From NCBI GenBank assembly GCA_015065215.1, contig SVQT01000011.1, forward strand, positions 1 through 53,577: a stretch of DNA of 53,577 bases, written 5' to 3'. The notes beneath the pieces were generated by a model that saw nothing but the letters and a program-made list of their open reading frames with translations, did not search any database and was not told where the DNA came from. This stretch comes from Oscillospiraceae bacterium. GTDB lineage: Bacteria; Bacillota; Clostridia; Oscillospirales; CAG-272. The position numbers and the translations under genes are program-made. Shown here one piece after another: positions 27,465 to 36,180 of this stretch (positions are counted from its first letter, which is position 1; each line of letters opens with the position of its first letter).

Positions 27465-30023
27465 ATGATAAAAAAAGAGATATTCGCGGTTACAGGCATG
27501 ACCTGTGCCGCATGTGTTGCCCATGTGGAACGCGCGGCAAAAACCGTTTTAGGAGAAGAAATCCCTTTTACTGTCAGTCTGCTTTCCTCTGCCTTGACGG
27601 TTACTGTAGAGGAAAATGCCGATATAGACGCGCTTTTCCGGCAGCTTTCCACTGCTTTGAGGCGGGCAGGATACGGCCTTGAAAAAAAAGGTGAAAAGGA
27701 TGCCGATCGCCGTGCCGCCCATGAAAAAAAGATAGAAGCAGCCCGTCTTGCGGCTTCTGTTGCCATTACCGCTCTGCTTATGCTGATAGCCATGTGGCAT
27801 ATGATCCCACACGCCCCAAAATGGCCTCTTTTCAGCGGTGAAAAAACGCCCGTTGCCCATTGGTGCGCGCAAGCGGTTTTAACCGCCGCCGTGCTTGTGT
27901 TAGAACGTCGCTTTTTTCGCAGCGGCTTTTCAGCCCTGTTCCACCGTTCCCCTAATATGGATTCATTGGTGGCCCTTGGCTCGGCTTCTGCCGCCGTTTA
28001 CGGCCTTGTCGCGGGTGGATGTATCATTTACGGTGCCGCCACGGCAAATAGCCATTTGATCCATGTTTATCTCCATCAGCTCTATCTCGAATCGGCGGCG
28101 ATGATTTTGACATTGGTTTCGGTGGGTAAATTTTTAGAGGGGCGGGCGCGCCACAAAACAGCGGGCGCAGTCAGGGCCCTTATTGCAGAAGAAGCGCCTA
28201 CCGCAAGACTGTTGACTGAGCAGGGAGAGATTGAAATTTTACTGGAAGAATTGACGGTTGGTGCCCATATTCTTGTAAGGGCAGGGGAAAAAATCCCTGC
28301 CGACGGTATTATTTTAAAAGGGGAAGGCAGTGTAAATGAGGCAATGATCACAGGGGAATCACTGCCCCGAAGCGTTTTTGAGGGTGAGCGTGTCACAGGC
28401 GCTACCGTGCTGGCCGAAGGATCTCTTACCGTGCGGGTGGATCGCATTGGAGAGGAAAGTACGCTGCGCCGCATTGCCGCTTTGCTGGAAGAAACCGCCT
28501 CTACCAAATCTCCTGCCGCCAGACTTGCCGATAAGGTCAGCGGTGTTTTTGTCCCGATTGTACTTTGTATTGCGGCCTTAACCGCTGTTGTTTGGTTGAT
28601 CATTGCTGCCGCAAATCCGCAAATTGAGCCGTCTATTGCCTTTCAAACCGCTGTTTCTGTTCTGGTTATTTCCTGCCCTTGCGCATTGGGTCTTGCCACA
28701 CCAACCGCTATCACCGTGGGTAGCGGACGTGGCGCGAAATTCGGCATTCTTTTCAAAAGCGCCGAGGCATTAGAAACCCTTGCTACCGCAAAATACTTGT
28801 TAACAGACAAAACAGGCACCCTTACAAAAGGAGAAATGACGGTGACAGACACCCTGCTCTTGCAGGGCGAAGAGAACGAAATGCTTGACCTGCTCGCTTC
28901 GATCGAGGCACTCTCCGCTCACCCGGTTGCAAAGCCAATGGCGGCCCTTTCCAAAAACCGTTTGCCGCTGTTTGATTTCATTTCTCATACAGGAAAAGGT
29001 CTTTGCGCTACCGACGAAAAGGGAAACAGGATCTTAGCGGGGCGGCGGGCTCTTTATGAAAGCATACAGGATGCCCCCTCACTATCCGCCGATATTCTCA
29101 CCCGTGTTTTAGAATTGGAAGCCGAGGGTAAAAGCGTGACCCTTCTTGCGAAAGGCCCTGATGTTCTTGGGATTGTGGCGGTTGCCGATACACTGCGAGC
29201 GGATAGCGTTACCGCCGTTAGCGGTTTTGAGAAAGCGGGCGTTCGTGTGGTGATGTTGACAGGTGATAATCCTGCCGCTGCCGAAAAAATCGCCGCCGAG
29301 GCGGGGATAAAAGAATACAAAGCCGAGCTGCTCCCCGAGGATAAGGAACGGATCGTAGCCGATTATGCCGCCAAGGCAACTGTGGCTATGGTGGGCGACG
29401 GCATCAACGATGCCCCCGCTCTTGCCCGTGCGGATGTGGGGCTTGCCATCGGAGCAGGAACCGCCGTGGCGGTGGAAAGCGCGGGTGTTGTGTTAACCGG
29501 CAGTGCCTTGACAGAAGCGCTTGCCGCTCTGGAGCTGGGTCGTGCCACAAGGCGGAATATCAAACAAAATCTTTTGTGGGCATTGCTCTACAATGTCATT
29601 TGCATTCCGATTGCCGCGGGTGTTTTTTACAGTATCGGCCTTTTGCTTGTGCCAATGATCGCCTCGCTCGCCATGAGCTTTTCCTCTATTTTTGTGGTAC
29701 TGAACGCCCTGCGTCTTAGCTATTATGAGCCACCATCATTAAGAGAAAAAATACGGGCCGGTAAAAATATAGAAAAGCGAAAGTATTTGGAGGAAAAGAA
29801 AATGTTTGCAAAAAAGAATTTGATTACCACCGTTCTTACGGTAAACGGCATGATGTGCAATCATTGCACCGCTCACGTGGAAAAGGCGTTGACCGCCATC
29901 AAAGGTGTGGCATCCGCCAAAGCGGATCTGGCCTCTCATACCGTTACAGTAGAGGCAACGGCTAAGATTACTCTTGATCAGCTTAAAAAAGCCATTGTTG
30001 AGGCGGGCTATACCGTTGCTTAA
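27465..30023 (+). CDS. copA: Copper-exporting P1B-type ATPase with HMA domains at both ends
   Basis: Pumps Cu(I) out of the cell using ATP. The 852 residues show an N-terminal HMA domain with GMTCAAC (Cys14, Cys17), membrane helices, TGES near 297, the metal-site CPC in SCPCALGLATPTA near 403, the phosphorylation motif DKTGT near 447 and GDGINDAP near 643. A second HMA domain with GMMCNHC (Cys798, Cys801) follows the last membrane helices. Its first residue Met780 has its own ribosome binding site, so a free CopZ-like chaperone of 73 residues may also be made. The main ATG follows AAAGGGGGG. No csoR or copY is adjacent. Confidence 0.95.
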   Translation: MIKKEIFAVTGMTCAACVAHVERAAKTVLGEEIPFTVSLLSSALTVTVEENADIDALFRQLSTALRRAGYGLEKKGEKDADRRAAHEKKIEAARLAASVAITALLMLIAMWHMIPHAPKWPLFSGEKTPVAHWCAQAVLTAAVLVLERRFFRSGFSALFHRSPNMDSLVALGSASAAVYGLVAGGCIIYGAATANSHLIHVYLHQLYLESAAMILTLVSVGKFLEGRARHKTAGAVRALIAEEAPTARLLTEQGEIEILLEELTVGAHILVRAGEKIPADGIILKGEGSVNEAMITGESLPRSVFEGERVTGATVLAEGSLTVRVDRIGEESTLRRIAALLEETASTKSPAARLADKVSGVFVPIVLCIAALTAVVWLIIAAANPQIEPSIAFQTAVSVLVISCPCALGLATPTAITVGSGRGAKFGILFKSAEALETLATAKYLLTDKTGTLTKGEMTVTDTLLLQGEENEMLDLLASIEALSAHPVAKPMAALSKNRLPLFDFISHTGKGLCATDEKGNRILAGRRALYESIQDAPSLSADILTRVLELEAEGKSVTLLAKGPDVLGIVAVADTLRADSVTAVSGFEKAGVRVVMLTGDNPAAAEKIAAEAGIKEYKAELLPEDKERIVADYAAKATVAMVGDGINDAPALARADVGLAIGAGTAVAVESAGVVLTGSALTEALAALELGRATRRNIKQNLLWALLYNVICIPIAAGVFYSIGLLLVPMIASLAMSFSSIFVVLNALRLSYYEPPSLREKIRAGKNIEKRKYLEEKKMFAKKNLITTVLTVNGMMCNHCTAHVEKALTAIKGVASAKADLASHTVTVEATAKITLDQLKKAIVEAGYTVA
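29789..29804 (+). promoter_or_regulatory. Internal ribosome binding site and start for a CopZ-like domain
   Basis: Inside copA, GGAGG (29789-29793) stands 8 bases before the in-frame ATG at 29802-29804. Translation from here would yield a 73-residue HMA protein ending with the ATPase at 30023. The site coincides exactly with the domain boundary, as expected if copZ was once a separate gene. Confidence 0.6.
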
Positions 30024-30030
30024 AAAACAA

Positions 30031-30089
30031 AAAGAGGATCCTTCACGTGATACCCTGAACCGAGTATTGCGCGAAGGTCCTCTTTTTTT
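30031..30089. terminator. Terminator between copA and mtnN
   Basis: AAAGAGGATCCTTC (30031-30044) pairs with GAAGGTCCTCTTT (30073-30085) with one bulge, followed by T-rich sequence on + and preceded by an A-run, so it can serve both convergent genes. Confidence 0.75.
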
Positions 30090-30094
30090 GATAC

Positions 30095-30784
30095 TTAAAG
30101 TGCCGCAACAAAGGCTTTGGTGATTGCTACCGAGCGCTCTGCCGCCTTGGGAGCAAATTCAGAAAATTCCATGCCGTCTCCGCCATCCGAAATCACGCGC
30201 AGTACCGCAAAAGGCGTTTTATTAGTATAGGCAACCTGTCCAATGGCGGCGCCCTCCATCTCGCAGGCGATGGCGCCGAACATTTTCTTGATCCGCTTTT
30301 TATCTGCCTCCTTGGCCACAAAAAGGTCTCCGGAGGCGATGGTGCCGGTATAGACGGTGCCGGCTTGCTTGGCGATTTGCGCAAGGCGGTCGGACAGCGC
30401 TTGATCGGTAGGAATGTGAACAATATTCAAACCCGAAATAAGGCCGGCGGGATCCCCGATGGCGGTGGTATCCATATCGTGCTGGACCACATCAGTGGCA
30501 ACGGCGATGTCGGTTACAACCATACCCTCGGCCAAACCGCCCGCCACACCGGTGTTAAGAAGAGCGGTTACGCCAAAGCGCAGGATCATTGCCTCTGCGC
30601 ACAGGGCGGCGGCAACCTTACCCACGCCGCAGGTGGCGGTTACGCAAGGGGTGTTTTCCAGCTTTCCCACCGTAAAGCGGATGCCGCTGACGGTTTCCTC
30701 TCTCTTATCGGTCATGGCCGCTTTTAACCCCTGCGTTTCGATTGACATGGCGCCGATAATACCAATCATTTTTTTAGTCTGCAT
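30095..30784 (-). CDS. mtnN: MTA/SAH nucleosidase (Pfs)
   Basis: Cleaves adenine from 5'-methylthioadenosine and S-adenosylhomocysteine, giving S-ribosylhomocysteine for LuxS. The 229 residues have the family start MIGIIGAMSIE, the LNTGVAGGL motif, CEMEGAAIGQVA near residue 172, and the catalytic Asp in VISDGGD. The ATG at 30784 is used because AAAGGAG lies 9 bases upstream inside luxS. The start overlaps the luxS stop by 11 bases, which implies translational coupling. It is the last gene of alr-araC-luxS-mtnN. Confidence 0.95.
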   Translation of the reverse strand: MQTKKMIGIIGAMSIETQGLKAAMTDKREETVSGIRFTVGKLENTPCVTATCGVGKVAAALCAEAMILRFGVTALLNTGVAGGLAEGMVVTDIAVATDVVQHDMDTTAIGDPAGLISGLNIVHIPTDQALSDRLAQIAKQAGTVYTGTIASGDLFVAKEADKKRIKKMFGAIACEMEGAAIGQVAYTNKTPFAVLRVISDGGDGMEFSEFAPKAAERSVAITKAFVAAL

Positions 30785-31229
30785 AGCTGAAATCTCCTTT
30801 ATGATTTTCCAGTACCGCAAGATAAGCGGCACATTCGTTTTTGGCGGCGGTAATATCCAATTCCTTGTAATTGCCGCATTCCTGGCGAGAGGCGCCAAAA
30901 ACCTCACCATCATGAGCAAGGGTTTGGGCAAGAGCCTTTTTCAGCGCTTCCAACACCTGCTGTGGGGGCAGGTCTCTGGTTAGCAGGTAAAAGCCGGTCC
31001 GGCAACCCATAGGACCGAAATAAATAACCTTTTCGCCGATCTCTCCGTTCCGCAGAAAGGTAGCCAGCATATGCTCTACCGAGTGCATGGTGACAGTATC
31101 CATATAATTGCCCGCGTTGGGGATGCGTGTGCGCAGGTCAAAGGAGGTAATGTCTGCGTCAACGCGAGAGATATACATTCCCACCCCGATTTTGTTGTGA
31201 TCTACCGAAAAAGATGCGATGCGTTTCAT
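30774..31229 (-). CDS. luxS: S-ribosylhomocysteine lyase LuxS
   Basis: Splits S-ribosylhomocysteine into homocysteine and the precursor of the AI-2 signal. The 151 residues contain the metal ligands His49 and His53 with Glu52 (HSVEH), the third ligand Cys118 (ECGNYKEL), and the catalytic Cys76 (GPMGCRTGFY). Its ATG overlaps the TGA of the upstream AraC-type gene in an ATGA, so it depends on translation of that regulator. With mtnN it forms the complete two-step recycling route of the activated methyl cycle. Confidence 0.97.
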   Translation of the reverse strand: MKRIASFSVDHNKIGVGMYISRVDADITSFDLRTRIPNAGNYMDTVTMHSVEHMLATFLRNGEIGEKVIYFGPMGCRTGFYLLTRDLPPQQVLEALKKALAQTLAHDGEVFGASRQECGNYKELDITAAKNECAAYLAVLENHKGDFSYAD

Positions 31230-32068
31230 AAGCTTTCCTTTCTCTGTGTTTTTTCCGCCGAGTGGGCCTCCCGCTTCATGCGGCGGTATTCACTGGGGGT
31301 GCGCCCCATTTGCTTTAAAAAGGCACGGTTGAAGGTGCGCAGGGTGCCAAAGCCAACCAAGTCACTGATCTCGGTTACCGATCTGTCGCTATAGCGCAGA
31401 TAATTGCAGGCAAAAGAGACCCGCAATGAGTTTACATAGTCGTTAAATCCAATCTGCAATTTATCAGAAAAAAGATGAGAGATATAATAGCGGCTAATGT
31501 GCAGTTCGTTTTCGAGCAGAGACAGGGAGAGATCTGAGGTATAATTTTTGGCACAGTAATTAACGATGGTTTTCAGTGCGTGAGAATCGTCTGGTACGGT
31601 TTTGGTCAAAACCATTTGCGAGAGCAGTCTGCCAAGCAACGCCATCAGATAGCCGTGGCGGCGAACCTCCAGATAGGGGCCGCTTTCACTATCCAGTGCC
31701 GCGAGACGTTCTGCCAAAGCTAAAATTTCCGGGTCCTTTGCCGCCCCCGCGATTTTAGAGGATGTGGGGTGGCTGTCGGTAAAGATCGAGGCGATTTCAG
31801 GCAAAATATCCGGGTTGATGATAAAAAGGCGATAGCGCTCCTTATCATAGGATTCATAGCGGTGAATTTGATTGGGAAAAGCGATGAAAACATCCCCGCC
31901 GTTGATCTCACAGCGCTCGGTGTCGGCAAAGGCGGTGCAATGCCCCTCTAAAAACAGCACAAGCTCAATGTGGGTGTGCAGATGCGCGGCGCATTGGATG
32001 CGTGAGCGCCCGGGCAATATACTGCGGCAATGGTAATCTGTTGTTCGGTTTTCGTAAAAGGCGATCAT
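31226..32068 (-). CDS. AraC-family transcriptional regulator coupled to luxS
   Basis: A 280-residue AraC/XylS regulator. The N-terminal cupin-like sensing part (HTHIELVLFLEGHC with the usual His pattern, INGGDVFIAFPNQIHRY) is followed by two helix-turn-helix units (LSLLENELHISRYYISHLF and VTEISDLVGFGTLRTFNRAF). The last block GRTPSEYRRMKR is the family signature. The ATG follows CAGGAG. It starts 23 bases after the alr stop and overlaps luxS by 4 bases. The effector is unknown. A carbohydrate or a cell-wall signal would fit the cupin type, and control of its own operon is plausible. Confidence 0.9.
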   Translation of the reverse strand: MIAFYENRTTDYHCRSILPGRSRIQCAAHLHTHIELVLFLEGHCTAFADTERCEINGGDVFIAFPNQIHRYESYDKERYRLFIINPDILPEIASIFTDSHPTSSKIAGAAKDPEILALAERLAALDSESGPYLEVRRHGYLMALLGRLLSQMVLTKTVPDDSHALKTIVNYCAKNYTSDLSLSLLENELHISRYYISHLFSDKLQIGFNDYVNSLRVSFACNYLRYSDRSVTEISDLVGFGTLRTFNRAFLKQMGRTPSEYRRMKREAHSAEKTQRKESL

Positions 32069-32091
32069 TTCACACTCCTGTTTTTTATAGG

Positions 32092-33195
32092 TTACAAATA
32101 AACACGCTCGATTCTTGGGGAAAGAGCGGTCAGAATTTCATAGGGAATGGTACCGAGATGCGCGGCCGGAGCAGAGGCGCTTTCAAACAAACAGACCGCA
32201 TCCCCCACACGGGCAGGGCTATCGGTTAGATCGAGGGTGGTCATATCCATTGAAACGCGTCCGCATACAGGCAGTGAAAAGCGGCGTTTTTTGGTCATCA
32301 GCGTGGCGTAAAACCCGCTCATGCGCCGGCAAAAGCCATCCCCGTAGCCAAGCGGTATGGTACCGATGCGGCTCTCACGCCTCGTTATAAAATCCCCCCC
32401 GTAACCAATCGGCGTCCCCGCCTTTACCGAGCGGATCTGCTGAATAGGAGCCCATAGCGAGAGGGCGGGGGACAGAGGGAAAGCGGCTTTCACCGGAGAA
32501 ATGCCGTAAAGCAATAGTCCGGGTCGCACACCGTCGAGCACGCTCTCGGGTAAGGTGAGTAGCGCCGCGGAGGCGGCGGCATGGGCAAAAAGAGGGAATC
32601 CCGCCTCTTGCAAACGCTGGCGGCAGGCAAGAAATTTCCCAAGCGCAGCCTTTGTGGCAGCGGGGTCGGTATCTGCGTTCGGAAAGTGGGTGAAAAGACC
32701 GGTGGGGGTAAGATTTTTCTGCCGTAGCGCAAACAGGATGCCATCGGTATCGGTGGCGTCAAAGCCTTCTCGGCAAAGACCGCCGTCTATTTTAATATGG
32801 ACGGTCAGCTGTAGATTGTTTGGCAGGGTAGCGGCAAGGGCGGCGGCATAGGGAGCTGAAAAAACGCTTTGGGAGACGCGCTCTTTTGCCAAAGACGGGG
32901 CAAGAGCCGGCGGGGTGTAACCCAGCACCAAAATATCGGGTTGGGGGTAAGCCGCGCGTAAAGACAGCGCCTCGTTTGGCGTGGCCACCGCAAAAAAGTC
33001 GCACCCAACCCCCAACAGGGCATCTGCTACCCGCAAAAGACCGTGACCATAGCCGTTGCACTTGACCACGGCGATCATTCTCGCTTTTGGGTTTTGTCGT
33101 TGCGCCAATTGCCGCGCAAGACAAAAATTGCGGCAGATGGCGGCAAGGTCTACCCTTGCAATTGCTCTGTGATCCGAAAAAAAATCGTATTTCAT
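32092..33195 (-). CDS. alr: Alanine racemase
   Basis: PLP enzyme that makes D-alanine for peptidoglycan. The 367 residues begin with ARVDLAAICRNF and the PLP lysine motif AVVKCNGYGHG (Lys in position; the family usually has AVVKANAYGHG). Later motifs are HAAASAALL, RPGLLLYGI, the catalytic tyrosine in GTPIGYGGDF, and CGRVSMDM. The substrate-loop motif KIDTGMGRLG reads KIDGGLCREG here, with Asp and Arg kept. The ATG at 33195 follows AAAGGA at 5 bases. The pairing of a cell-wall gene with luxS and mtnN in one operon is unusual. Confidence 0.93.
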   Translation of the reverse strand: MKYDFFSDHRAIARVDLAAICRNFCLARQLAQRQNPKARMIAVVKCNGYGHGLLRVADALLGVGCDFFAVATPNEALSLRAAYPQPDILVLGYTPPALAPSLAKERVSQSVFSAPYAAALAATLPNNLQLTVHIKIDGGLCREGFDATDTDGILFALRQKNLTPTGLFTHFPNADTDPAATKAALGKFLACRQRLQEAGFPLFAHAAASAALLTLPESVLDGVRPGLLLYGISPVKAAFPLSPALSLWAPIQQIRSVKAGTPIGYGGDFITRRESRIGTIPLGYGDGFCRRMSGFYATLMTKKRRFSLPVCGRVSMDMTTLDLTDSPARVGDAVCLFESASAPAAHLGTIPYEILTALSPRIERVYL

Positions 33196-33283
33196 AGCGA
33201 TCCTTTCTTGATGATACCACAATTTTTGTCTAATGGCAAGAGCTTGTGCTCATTTTTTCGCAAGTTTTTGCATATAGTGCAAA

Positions 33284-33297
33284 AAAGGAGGTGATCC
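33284..33297 (+). promoter_or_regulatory. Fully complementary Shine-Dalgarno sequence
   Basis: AAAGGAGGTGATCC pairs over 14 bases with the 3' end of bacterial 16S rRNA (GGATCACCTCCTTT). GGAGG ends 7 bases before the ATG at 33299. Such long complementarity is rare for a native binding site. Confidence 0.8.
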
Positions 33298-33298
33298 A

Positions 33299-33796
33299 AT
33301 GAAAAAAAGATTTTTTTTCCTTTTCCTTTCTTTATTCCTTTTTGCGACAAGTTTTGCGGGTTGTCGACAGTCCGCTGAAGCCTTTGACGGTTTTCGGCAA
33401 CCGTTTACCGCTTTTGTGGAAGGGGATCTGAACGGGACGGGTTTCTCTGCCGAGATCAAAACAGAAGAAGCGGAACAGGGCGGCGTAATGCCAATTACAG
33501 TCACATTTTATGCGCCGGAGGGGCTTTGCGGTACAATACTGCGCCGTTTGGCAGACGGCCGAGCGGAAATGGTGGTCGGCGCAACCACGTTGCCCCTGAC
33601 AGCCAATTTTTCAGCGCTTTTTGACCTGTTTCCCCCCACGGTCAAGGCCGAGAAAGTGTCATTGACAGCAGAAGGCTTCACCCGCGTAGAAGCCGGCGGT
33701 GTGGCGTTTTTCTTTCTTCCTGACGGAACACCGTATGCGGTTGAGACCCCTAAAGGGAGCATTCGTGTCACAAGATTTACCCAGACCTCGCTGTAG
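33299..33796 (+). CDS. Small secreted lipoprotein of unknown function
   Basis: A 165-residue protein with a lipoprotein signal: a basic start, a Phe/Leu-rich core and a lipobox ending in FAGC (Cys22), so it would be lipid-anchored outside the membrane. The mature part has no motif I recognise; it reads as alternating beta strands (ITVTFYAPEGLCGTILRRL, AEMVVGATTLPL). The binding site is exceptionally strong (see the separate entry). It stands alone between convergent and divergent neighbours and ends before the shared terminator at 33911. Confidence 0.8.
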   Translation: MKKRFFFLFLSLFLFATSFAGCRQSAEAFDGFRQPFTAFVEGDLNGTGFSAEIKTEEAEQGGVMPITVTFYAPEGLCGTILRRLADGRAEMVVGATTLPLTANFSALFDLFPPTVKAEKVSLTAEGFTRVEAGGVAFFFLPDGTPYAVETPKGSIRVTRFTQTSL

Positions 33797-33910
33797 CCGT
33801 AGCCATCCTCGCGGTTGCTCTGCGCAAGACAGCACAGGCTATGCCTGTAGCGGGTTTTATAAGGACGGCAGACGGAGCGCTTTTGTGTGAGCCATTTCAC
33901 CAAGAACGCA

Positions 33911-33946
33911 AAAAAAGAAAAGCACCTTGCGGTGCTTTTCTTTTTT
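33911..33946. terminator. Strong bidirectional terminator between the lipoprotein gene and rplA
   Basis: AAAAAAGAAAAGCACC (33911-33926) and GGTGCTTTTCTTTTTT (33931-33946) form a perfect 16-base stem with a TTGC loop and U-runs both ways. It closes the rplK-rplA operon, so rplJ and rplL are not downstream here. Confidence 0.92.
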
Positions 33947-33953
33947 GCTATGA

Positions 33954-34640
33954 TCAGCCGATCTTAGCGGCGTTGATCTTAATGCCGGGGCCCATGGTAG
34001 AAGCCAGGACGCAGGACTTGATATACTGACCCTTAGCGGCAGCGGGCTTTGCTTTGATGATAGCGCCAAGGAGAGTGTTGAAGTTCTCGGAGAGCTTATC
34101 AGCACCAAAAGAAGCCTTGCCAATAGGGCAGTGGATGATGTTGGTTTTGTCCAGACGGTACTCGATCTTACCGGCCTTAGCTTCGTTAACGGCACGGGCA
34201 ACATCGGGGGTAACGGTACCGGCCTTGGGAGAAGGCATCAAGCCCTTGGGACCCAGAACCTTACCCAGACGGCCAACAACGCCCATCATATCGGGGGAAG
34301 CGATCACAACGTCGAACTCAAACCAGTTCTCTTTCAGGATCTTGTCAACATATTCCATGTCGCCAACATAGTCAGCGCCGGCGGCCTTAGCGGCCTCAAC
34401 CTTGTCGCCCTTGGTCAGAACCAGGGTGCGGACGGTCTTACCGGTACCGTTGGGCAGAACAACAGCGCCACGAACCTGTTGGTCAGCGTGACGGGAGTCA
34501 ACACCCAAACGAACATGAACCTCAATGGTTTCATCAAACTTTGCCTTGGAAGTCTGGCAAACCAGAGCCAGCGCCTCGGCGGGATCGTACAGTCTGTTTT
34601 TTTCGATCAGCTTTACGCTATCTGCATATTTCTTTCCCAT
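33954..34640 (-). CDS. rplA: Ribosomal protein L1
   Basis: Binds 23S rRNA at the L1 stalk and in many bacteria represses its own operon by binding the leader mRNA. The 228 residues contain the signature region [20 protein letters not shown] and the typical ends ([18 protein letters not shown]). It lies 14 bases behind rplK. The operon ends here at a strong terminator. Confidence 0.98.
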   Translation of the reverse strand: MGKKYADSVKLIEKNRLYDPAEALALVCQTSKAKFDETIEVHVRLGVDSRHADQQVRGAVVLPNGTGKTVRTLVLTKGDKVEAAKAAGADYVGDMEYVDKILKENWFEFDVVIASPDMMGVVGRLGKVLGPKGLMPSPKAGTVTPDVARAVNEAKAGKIEYRLDKTNIIHCPIGKASFGADKLSENFNTLLGAIIKAKPAAAKGQYIKSCVLASTMGPGIKINAAKIG

Positions 34641-34654
34641 CGTCTTGTCCCTCC

Positions 34655-35080
34655 TTAGTCAACCACTTCGATACCCATGCTGCGGGCAGTGCCTGCAATC
34701 ATGCTCATGGCAGCTTCGATAGAACCTGCGTTGAGGTCGGGCATCTTGGTTTCAGCGATCTTCTTGACCTGCTCTTTGGTGATCTTGGCGACCTTGGTCT
34801 TGTTGGGAACTGCGGAAGCAGTCTCAATGCCGCAAGCCTTCTTGATCAGAACCGGAGCGGGAGGCGTCTTGGTGATGAAGGTGAAGGAACGGTCAGCGTA
34901 AACGGTGATAACAACGGGAATGATCAGACCCATGTCGTTCTTGGTACGCTCATTGAATTCCTTGGTGAATACGGGGATAGCGACACCGTACTGACCCAAA
35001 GCGGGACCTACGGGGGGCTGGGGGGTAGCTTTACCAGCGGGGAGCTGCAGCTTGATATAACCCATTACTTTCTTAGCCAT
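34655..35080 (-). CDS. rplK: Ribosomal protein L11
   Basis: Part of the GTPase-associated centre of the 50S subunit. The 141 residues carry the proline-rich N-terminal [20 protein letters not shown], the target region of thiopeptides, and the C-terminal RNA-binding domain ending in [10 protein letters not shown]. The ATG follows TAAGGAGG. Confidence 0.98.
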   Translation of the reverse strand: MAKKVMGYIKLQLPAGKATPQPPVGPALGQYGVAIPVFTKEFNERTKNDMGLIIPVVITVYADRSFTFITKTPPAPVLIKKACGIETASAVPNKTKVAKITKEQVKKIAETKMPDLNAGSIEAAMSMIAGTARSMGIEVVD

Positions 35081-35167
35081 TTTAAAATAACCTCCTTAAG
35101 TGGTACGATACGGGAGAACTAAAAAATTTTTCTCCCTCCCACAGTCGATCTGTTTTAACGCAGCAGA

Positions 35168-35734
35168 TCAAGCGTTTTCCCGGGTGAGGCAGGAGGCCTC
35201 GATTTCCACGGGCATGTCGCGGCGGCCTTTCTTAACCAGAACGGTCACCATGGTGCGGTCGTCAGAAATTGCTTGAACCACACCGTTGTAGCCTTCAAAC
35301 AAGCCGGAGGAGACCACCACGTTATCGCCCTCAGCAAAGTCGAGGGAAATGCGGCGCTCTGTTTCTTCGGCATCGGCAACACCTTCCAGATTGAGGGCAC
35401 GGACTTCCTCATCCGAGAGCGGAGTGGGGCGGGATCCGGGGCCTACAAAGCCGGTCACGCCCTGAATGTTACGCACGGCGTGCCAGGTGTCGTCATTCAT
35501 CACCATCTTAATGTAGACGTAGCTGGGGAAAAGTTTAACTTCTACCTCTTTTTGCTCCTCGCCTTTTTGCTCGATGACGATTTCCACGGGGATGTTGATG
35601 TCGCAGATGAGGTCTTGCATACCTCTGTTCTCGATCACCCTTTGAAGACTGTTCTTTACTTTGTTCTCATAGCCGGAATAGGTGTGCGCCACATACCATT
35701 TCAGGCCTTGATTCATCTCGTTGATGTTACTCAT
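35168..35734 (-). CDS. nusG: Transcription termination/antitermination factor NusG
   Basis: Binds RNA polymerase through its NGN domain and controls pausing and elongation. The 188 residues show the NGN domain (WYVAHTYSGYENKVKNSL, VKLFPSYVYIKMVM, VRNIQGVTGFVGPGSRP) and a C-terminal KOW domain (FAEGDNVVVSSGLFEGYNG). The ATG has only a modest AAGGG binding site and starts 11 bases after secE, so coupling is likely. Confidence 0.97.
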   Translation of the reverse strand: MSNINEMNQGLKWYVAHTYSGYENKVKNSLQRVIENRGMQDLICDINIPVEIVIEQKGEEQKEVEVKLFPSYVYIKMVMNDDTWHAVRNIQGVTGFVGPGSRPTPLSDEEVRALNLEGVADAEETERRISLDFAEGDNVVVSSGLFEGYNGVVQAISDDRTMVTVLVKKGRRDMPVEIEASCLTRENA

Positions 35735-35745
35735 CTTACTTGCCC

Positions 35746-36156
35746 TTATTTACCGAACAGGCTGGAGAACCAACCTACGCTGTTGCCGGTCAAAGCGTTC
35801 TGTGCTTGCAGGAAAGCGATGTCCAAAAGACCGATTGTAAGAGCGACTGCCAGCACAGCCACGATCACAAAGACCGAGGAGCGCCATACAGACTTCCAAG
35901 GGAACCAAGTGATTTTGGTCATTTCGCTTTTGTAAGCACGCATTGACGCCGCAACCTTTTGGCGCTTGATAATGCACAGGACAACAACGACCACCAGCAC
36001 AACAGCCAACACACAAAGGGAAATAAAATTAAACAAATTCATTCCCGGGATGGGGCTGGGCTTAGCGGTGTCTTCCGCGGCAGTGCTCAAGCAGAAGGCC
36101 AGGGTCAGGCAAAGGCAGGAGACAAGGAACAGAACCAAGCTCTTTTTTGCTTTCAT
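35746..36156 (-). CDS. secE: Preprotein translocase subunit SecE, long form
   Basis: Clamp subunit of the SecYEG channel. The conserved SecE part is at the C-terminus: SEMTKITWFPWKSVWRS followed by one membrane helix. Most Firmicutes SecE proteins are about 60 residues with one helix. This one has 136, with two extra hydrophobic segments in front (LVLFLVSCLCLTLAFC and ISLCVLAVVLVVVVVLC), the first looking like a signal peptide (STAAED). The ATG at 36156 follows AAAGGAG at 11 bases. A TTG at 36180, directly after the rpmG stop, is an alternative. Confidence 0.9.
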   Translation of the reverse strand: MKAKKSLVLFLVSCLCLTLAFCLSTAAEDTAKPSPIPGMNLFNFISLCVLAVVLVVVVVLCIIKRQKVAASMRAYKSEMTKITWFPWKSVWRSSVFVIVAVLAVALTIGLLDIAFLQAQNALTGNSVGWFSSLFGK

Positions 36157-36180
36157 TGCGCTAAACTCTCCTTTCGCCAA

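Noticed and set aside
35081-35167. Regulatory leader (L1-binding or riboswitch) between nusG and rplK
   Set aside because: The 87-base gap holds no structure I can recognise with confidence.
36040-36056. Noc-site-like CATTCCCGGGATG in secE, and TTTTCCCGGGTGAG near 35174
   Set aside because: Both match the Noc site only in the central CCCGGG and lie inside coding sequence, so they score as chance matches.
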